Shown: one piece after another, positions 60,831-64,000 of the stretch | Layout: each line of letters begins with the position of its first letter | Numbering within the stretch: position 1 is the stretch's first letter | Source: Nymphaea colorata | Lineage: Eukaryota > Streptophyta > Magnoliopsida > Nymphaeales > Nymphaeaceae | NCBI RefSeq assembly: GCF_008831285.2 | Contig: NC_045148.1 | Location: forward strand, 8,871,001-8,935,000 | Reading direction: 5' to 3' | Length of the DNA stretch: 64,000 nucleotides | Position numbers and translations under genes: made by a program | The notes under the pieces: generated by a model | What the model was told of the DNA's origin: nothing | Seen by the model: the letters and a program-made list of their open reading frames with translations, nothing else | Databases searched by the model: none

Positions 60831-62849
60831 AATAGTTTAGCAGCAAAAAAGTTAGCAGTACTGGAGCCAAAAAAAATTAAGTGTCGGTGAAACACTGATG
60901 TGCAAATTTATCAAGGAAAAAAGGAAAGCAGCAAGTTTGATGAAGGAGAAAAAAATCGTGGATGATGAAAAAATCACGTTCAGCATACAAGGAGAGGAAG
61001 AGTGGCAGTGGTAGAGTCAACAAAAAAAAAATTGGGTATGGGGCACTAGGTATAAAATTTTAAATTTTTAAGGAGCAACAATATATAATTGAGGAAAATT
61101 GCTCAAAAATATCAATATAAAAATAATAAATTTCTTTAGTCTTTGTGGAGAATTGCCCACAGGTTGCCCACACCTATCTCTGCCCGAGTAAAAAATAACA
61201 CGTAAGTGTACAGAATTTCGCACGGGTGTTGTTATTTTCTCCCTTACAAGCAACGATCTCAAAACGAGGTACGCACTATATATTTTCTTGTCCTTATAAA
61301 TCTCGGATGCTTTGTAGAAATGACAGTTTCAAAGTCAGATTCACAGACTGAATCATTTTGAGACATGCACATCACTTGCGATAAAAAGTCTGTTAACAAA
61401 ATTAAACTTTCTTTATTGTAACTTTGAAATAGGAGAACTGAAAATCGCTCGACCTTGTGGTTGCTAAAAAATTAGAAATGTTCCCCCTTACCTTTAAGTT
61501 TTTCTTGAAAATGAGATGTTAAGAAACAACATTCTATATACTTTATCCAGATAAAAAAGGTAAATCTTTCATTTTGATGATATAAAATAAGAAACGTAAC
61601 TTTAAACTTCTTAAAACACAGGCAACATAGACAGAATGAAATTTACGTTTCTCTTTGCTGTTGCCAACACCCATTCAGCATCCCAAAAAAAAAATTCTGA
61701 CTCCGCCTCTACATAAAGGTGCATGTGTTGTTTCATTTTTTAAAGAAGAAGGAAATTGAGTGAAAAGGGTCAAAGCCAAGATTTTGTTTTGGGGGTTAAA
61801 CAATTAATTTGTGGAGCACTAAATAAAATTTCTCAAGTTCAAAGAGGCAACTCATAATTTTTCAAAGCATTACAAGGGCTAAACAGAAATTTTTGAAGAT
61901 ATTAATATGCAAAATTTAATTTTTCAAAAGGTGCGGAGGGGGGCTCCACCTATAGAAGAGAGCCCTCTATATGTCCCAGCAGGGTTACATAGAAAGGCAA
62001 ATGGTGTATGGTCTATTCGATGATCCTGGGCGGGGAGAATTGGGTAGGAAGATCAATACCATTTCTTTTTTCTTCAAACCATATAAGGAAAAGGTCCATC
62101 AATGATCATTTGACGATGGTAATAGTAACAATTTATTTCATGAGTTTACTTAAAAAATTATTGCATATTGTAATGTTTTAGAATCTGCTCCAATATTAAG
62201 GGGATACTCATGGGATGATTTATTACACTCCCATAATGAAACGGCCCCTTATAAGCTGTTTGGCACTTAACATATTGTTACTGTTCAAAGAAGTGCTCCA
62301 AAAATTAGGACAGATTCATAGAATCACTGGACAATAACAATTTTAAAACTTTTACTCTCATTTACATCATTTACATCATCATGTGATTCCTCGACTGGGG
62401 CTTTGGATTTGACAAAGGAATATTGGTACGTCAACTGTGCTAGCCTTACTTGAAGGAGCATCTTTTGTGGGTATTGCTTCGCTATCTTTCTTTTATAGTA
62501 GAAGATGATCAATCTTTTATCAAAAATAACTCCAACTAAAACATGATTTACATTAAATTAATGTTTATAAATACATTAGGATTTTCATGCCCGCCAGCTA
62601 AATATACATTGGGCAACCAGCTTTCTGCTTACGTTAGACAATTTTGTCCTTCAAAATTGGAAAAAAAAAAACAATCAAAGAACTATAAATATAATTCTCG
62701 GGGAAAACATGCCACCTAATCTTTTCATCCCCAATATTCTTTTCTCCATCTACAATGATATCACATGCAAAGGTACATAATAATATAATATGTCTGTTAG
62801 CGTGATAATGACACGGCTGAAGATGATGAAGATGGTCATCCATCTCGTA
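60831..62849. other. Intergenic region 3' of H
   Basis: No gene. Homologous to 32530-34340 in the E flank, including an inverted-repeat element at about 61765-61951. 62350-62840 also matches the 3' flank of F (40380-40820). Confidence 0.55.
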
Positions 62850-64000
62850 TCAAACACTGTCCACCATCAATCTCAGTATACGCTCTGCAGGATAATCTCT
62901 TCCCGAAAAACCATGACCATCTCCATGTTGATACATGAACTGTGCCATTCTTGCAAGATTCAGGGCACAATGTACAAGCGGGTGACTAGTGCCATTAGAA
63001 GTAGCTTCTGTGCATTCTTTATGGAGTTCTTTCCAAGCATTACTTAGAAGACCATCAACATAATGACGAGCAGCTTCCTCCGACACACCCTTCTCCCTCA
63101 TGTAACACTGTATACATTTGGGCACGTCGCCTCTCTCAATCTCATCCTGCAAGATGGAAATGAAATTGGCTTACTAAAGGAAAATCTCTAATAATTAATT
63201 CTTAGATCAAGACTAGGAAGGGCGGGTTTGAATGAATGAGAAAACTTTTCCTGACAAACAATTTATTTCTATTTCAATCATGGAGGAGTTATCTATTGCC
63301 GGATCTCTCAATTAAGCTATTTGATAGTTTTTGAAGGTGGATTTTAGTCCCCACTTGGACTGGGGTACTTTCTTTTAAGCTATTTCTCTTTTTTTTCTTT
63401 AGGATACTTGTTTCTTTTTTTAGGCCTTTTTGTTTTTTTTAGTCTTTTGGCTTAAAGCATGGACTTTACTATAGGTAGGACTTAATTTTCATCATATTGA
63501 TATCTCAAATTAATATATTCATGCGATTTCAGAGGCTTTCCAAACAAAAAGCCTTTTTCTTGAATTCATATCTAAATAAGATCAGGTTTTTCTTGCTATT
63601 GTTGAAATTATAATTAAATCAAAAAGGTACTAAGAAAATTAGAGATAAGAACCTTAGAAGTTGCAACATCATCATGAAGCCGCAGAATCCTGGAAGACAT
63701 CTTTATAAGGTTGGAAAAATGGTGTAGGTCCACGACAGCATCTTCCTTCATATCATGTTGCACAAAAAAATAAGCATGAACCAATATTTCAGGTCCTGAT
63801 ATGGAAACCCATGCATTATCCAAGTATTCTTCTACTGTGGGTGCATATCCATTATAAAACCACCTCGCTTCCACCAAATATGCCTTGCATAGATCAGCCC
63901 ACTGTATCATATGACGACTATTAATTTAATTATATTGTAGAGGATCTAAAAAAATAGCGCTGAAATATTATCATAAATTTTTGGCAAATTAGTATAAAAT
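62850..64000 (-). CDS. Terpene synthase H, 3' part (exons 7 and 6), cut by the window end
   Basis: Exon 7 at 62850-63146 (297 bp) and exon 6 at 63653-63901 (249 bp), both open with good GT-AG borders. Exon 6 starts [19 protein letters not shown] and ends HDDVATSK; with DEIERGD of exon 7 this gives an NSE/DTE motif of the DDVATSKDE type, shared with F, while B, D and G have NDLGT. Exon 7 contains [13 protein letters not shown] and ends MVDSV then TGA. Exons 1-5 lie beyond the window. Nothing in the visible part is broken. Among the visible genes it is closest to F, and its 3' flank also matches E. Confidence 0.87.

Overview
This is nuclear DNA of a flowering plant. It is AT-rich, its genes are interrupted by GT-AG introns, and it carries a decayed Ty1/copia retrotransposon, LTR fragments, short inverted-repeat elements, long TA/GA microsatellites and one cytosolic-type tRNA-Ser(AGA). 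I cannot name the species. The 7-exon synthases with an RRX8W motif fit the angiosperm TPS-a/b group (TPS-b-like), and nothing looks grass-like.

The window is one head-to-tail array of eight class-I terpene synthase (TPS) loci, all on the minus strand, called A to H here. B (10007-13229), D (25280-28742) and G (55132-58651) can be assembled from seven exons into open frames of about 579, 546 and 544 aa. H (62850 to the window end) shows only exons 6 and 7, both intact. A (781-2573), C (20940-22114), E (34411-36750) and F (40822-44102) are pseudogenes, each broken differently: loss of the DDxxD half of exon 4, internal deletions, loss of exons 6-7, frameshifts, a lost splice donor. Exon sizes are almost invariant (about 265-268, 379-382, 219, 139, 249 and 294-297 bp for exons 2-7), so lesions can be placed to the base.

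Layout. 1-20.5 kb: two diverged copies of a 9-11 kb unit, each with a TPS (A, B), an upstream leader/promoter, a relic of a GRF-type zinc-finger gene and a 0.4-kb inverted-repeat element; the tRNA lies at the end of the second copy. 20.9-31 kb: relic C and intact D. 31-39 kb: E. 39-51 kb: F, with a 3'-truncated copia element (about 44.2-48.7 kb) between its first coding exon and its former promoter. 52-60.5 kb: G, a second copy of the D unit, with a minus-strand solo LTR in its 3' flank. 60.5-64 kb: start of H, whose flank matches that of E.

Biology. The proteins should ionise prenyl diphosphates using DDVYD and the NSE/DTE motif that spans the exon 6/7 junction. B, E and F encode an N-terminal plastid-transit-like stretch before RRX8W; D and G have lost it and begin six residues before the RR pair, which suggests a move to the cytosol. 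A TATA box and an ATG-free leader exon lie 1.1-1.5 kb upstream of the coding exons in B, D and G, and a copy lies upstream of A; in E the promoter is fused directly to coding exon 1. The array is a clear case of birth and death in a specialised-metabolism cluster.
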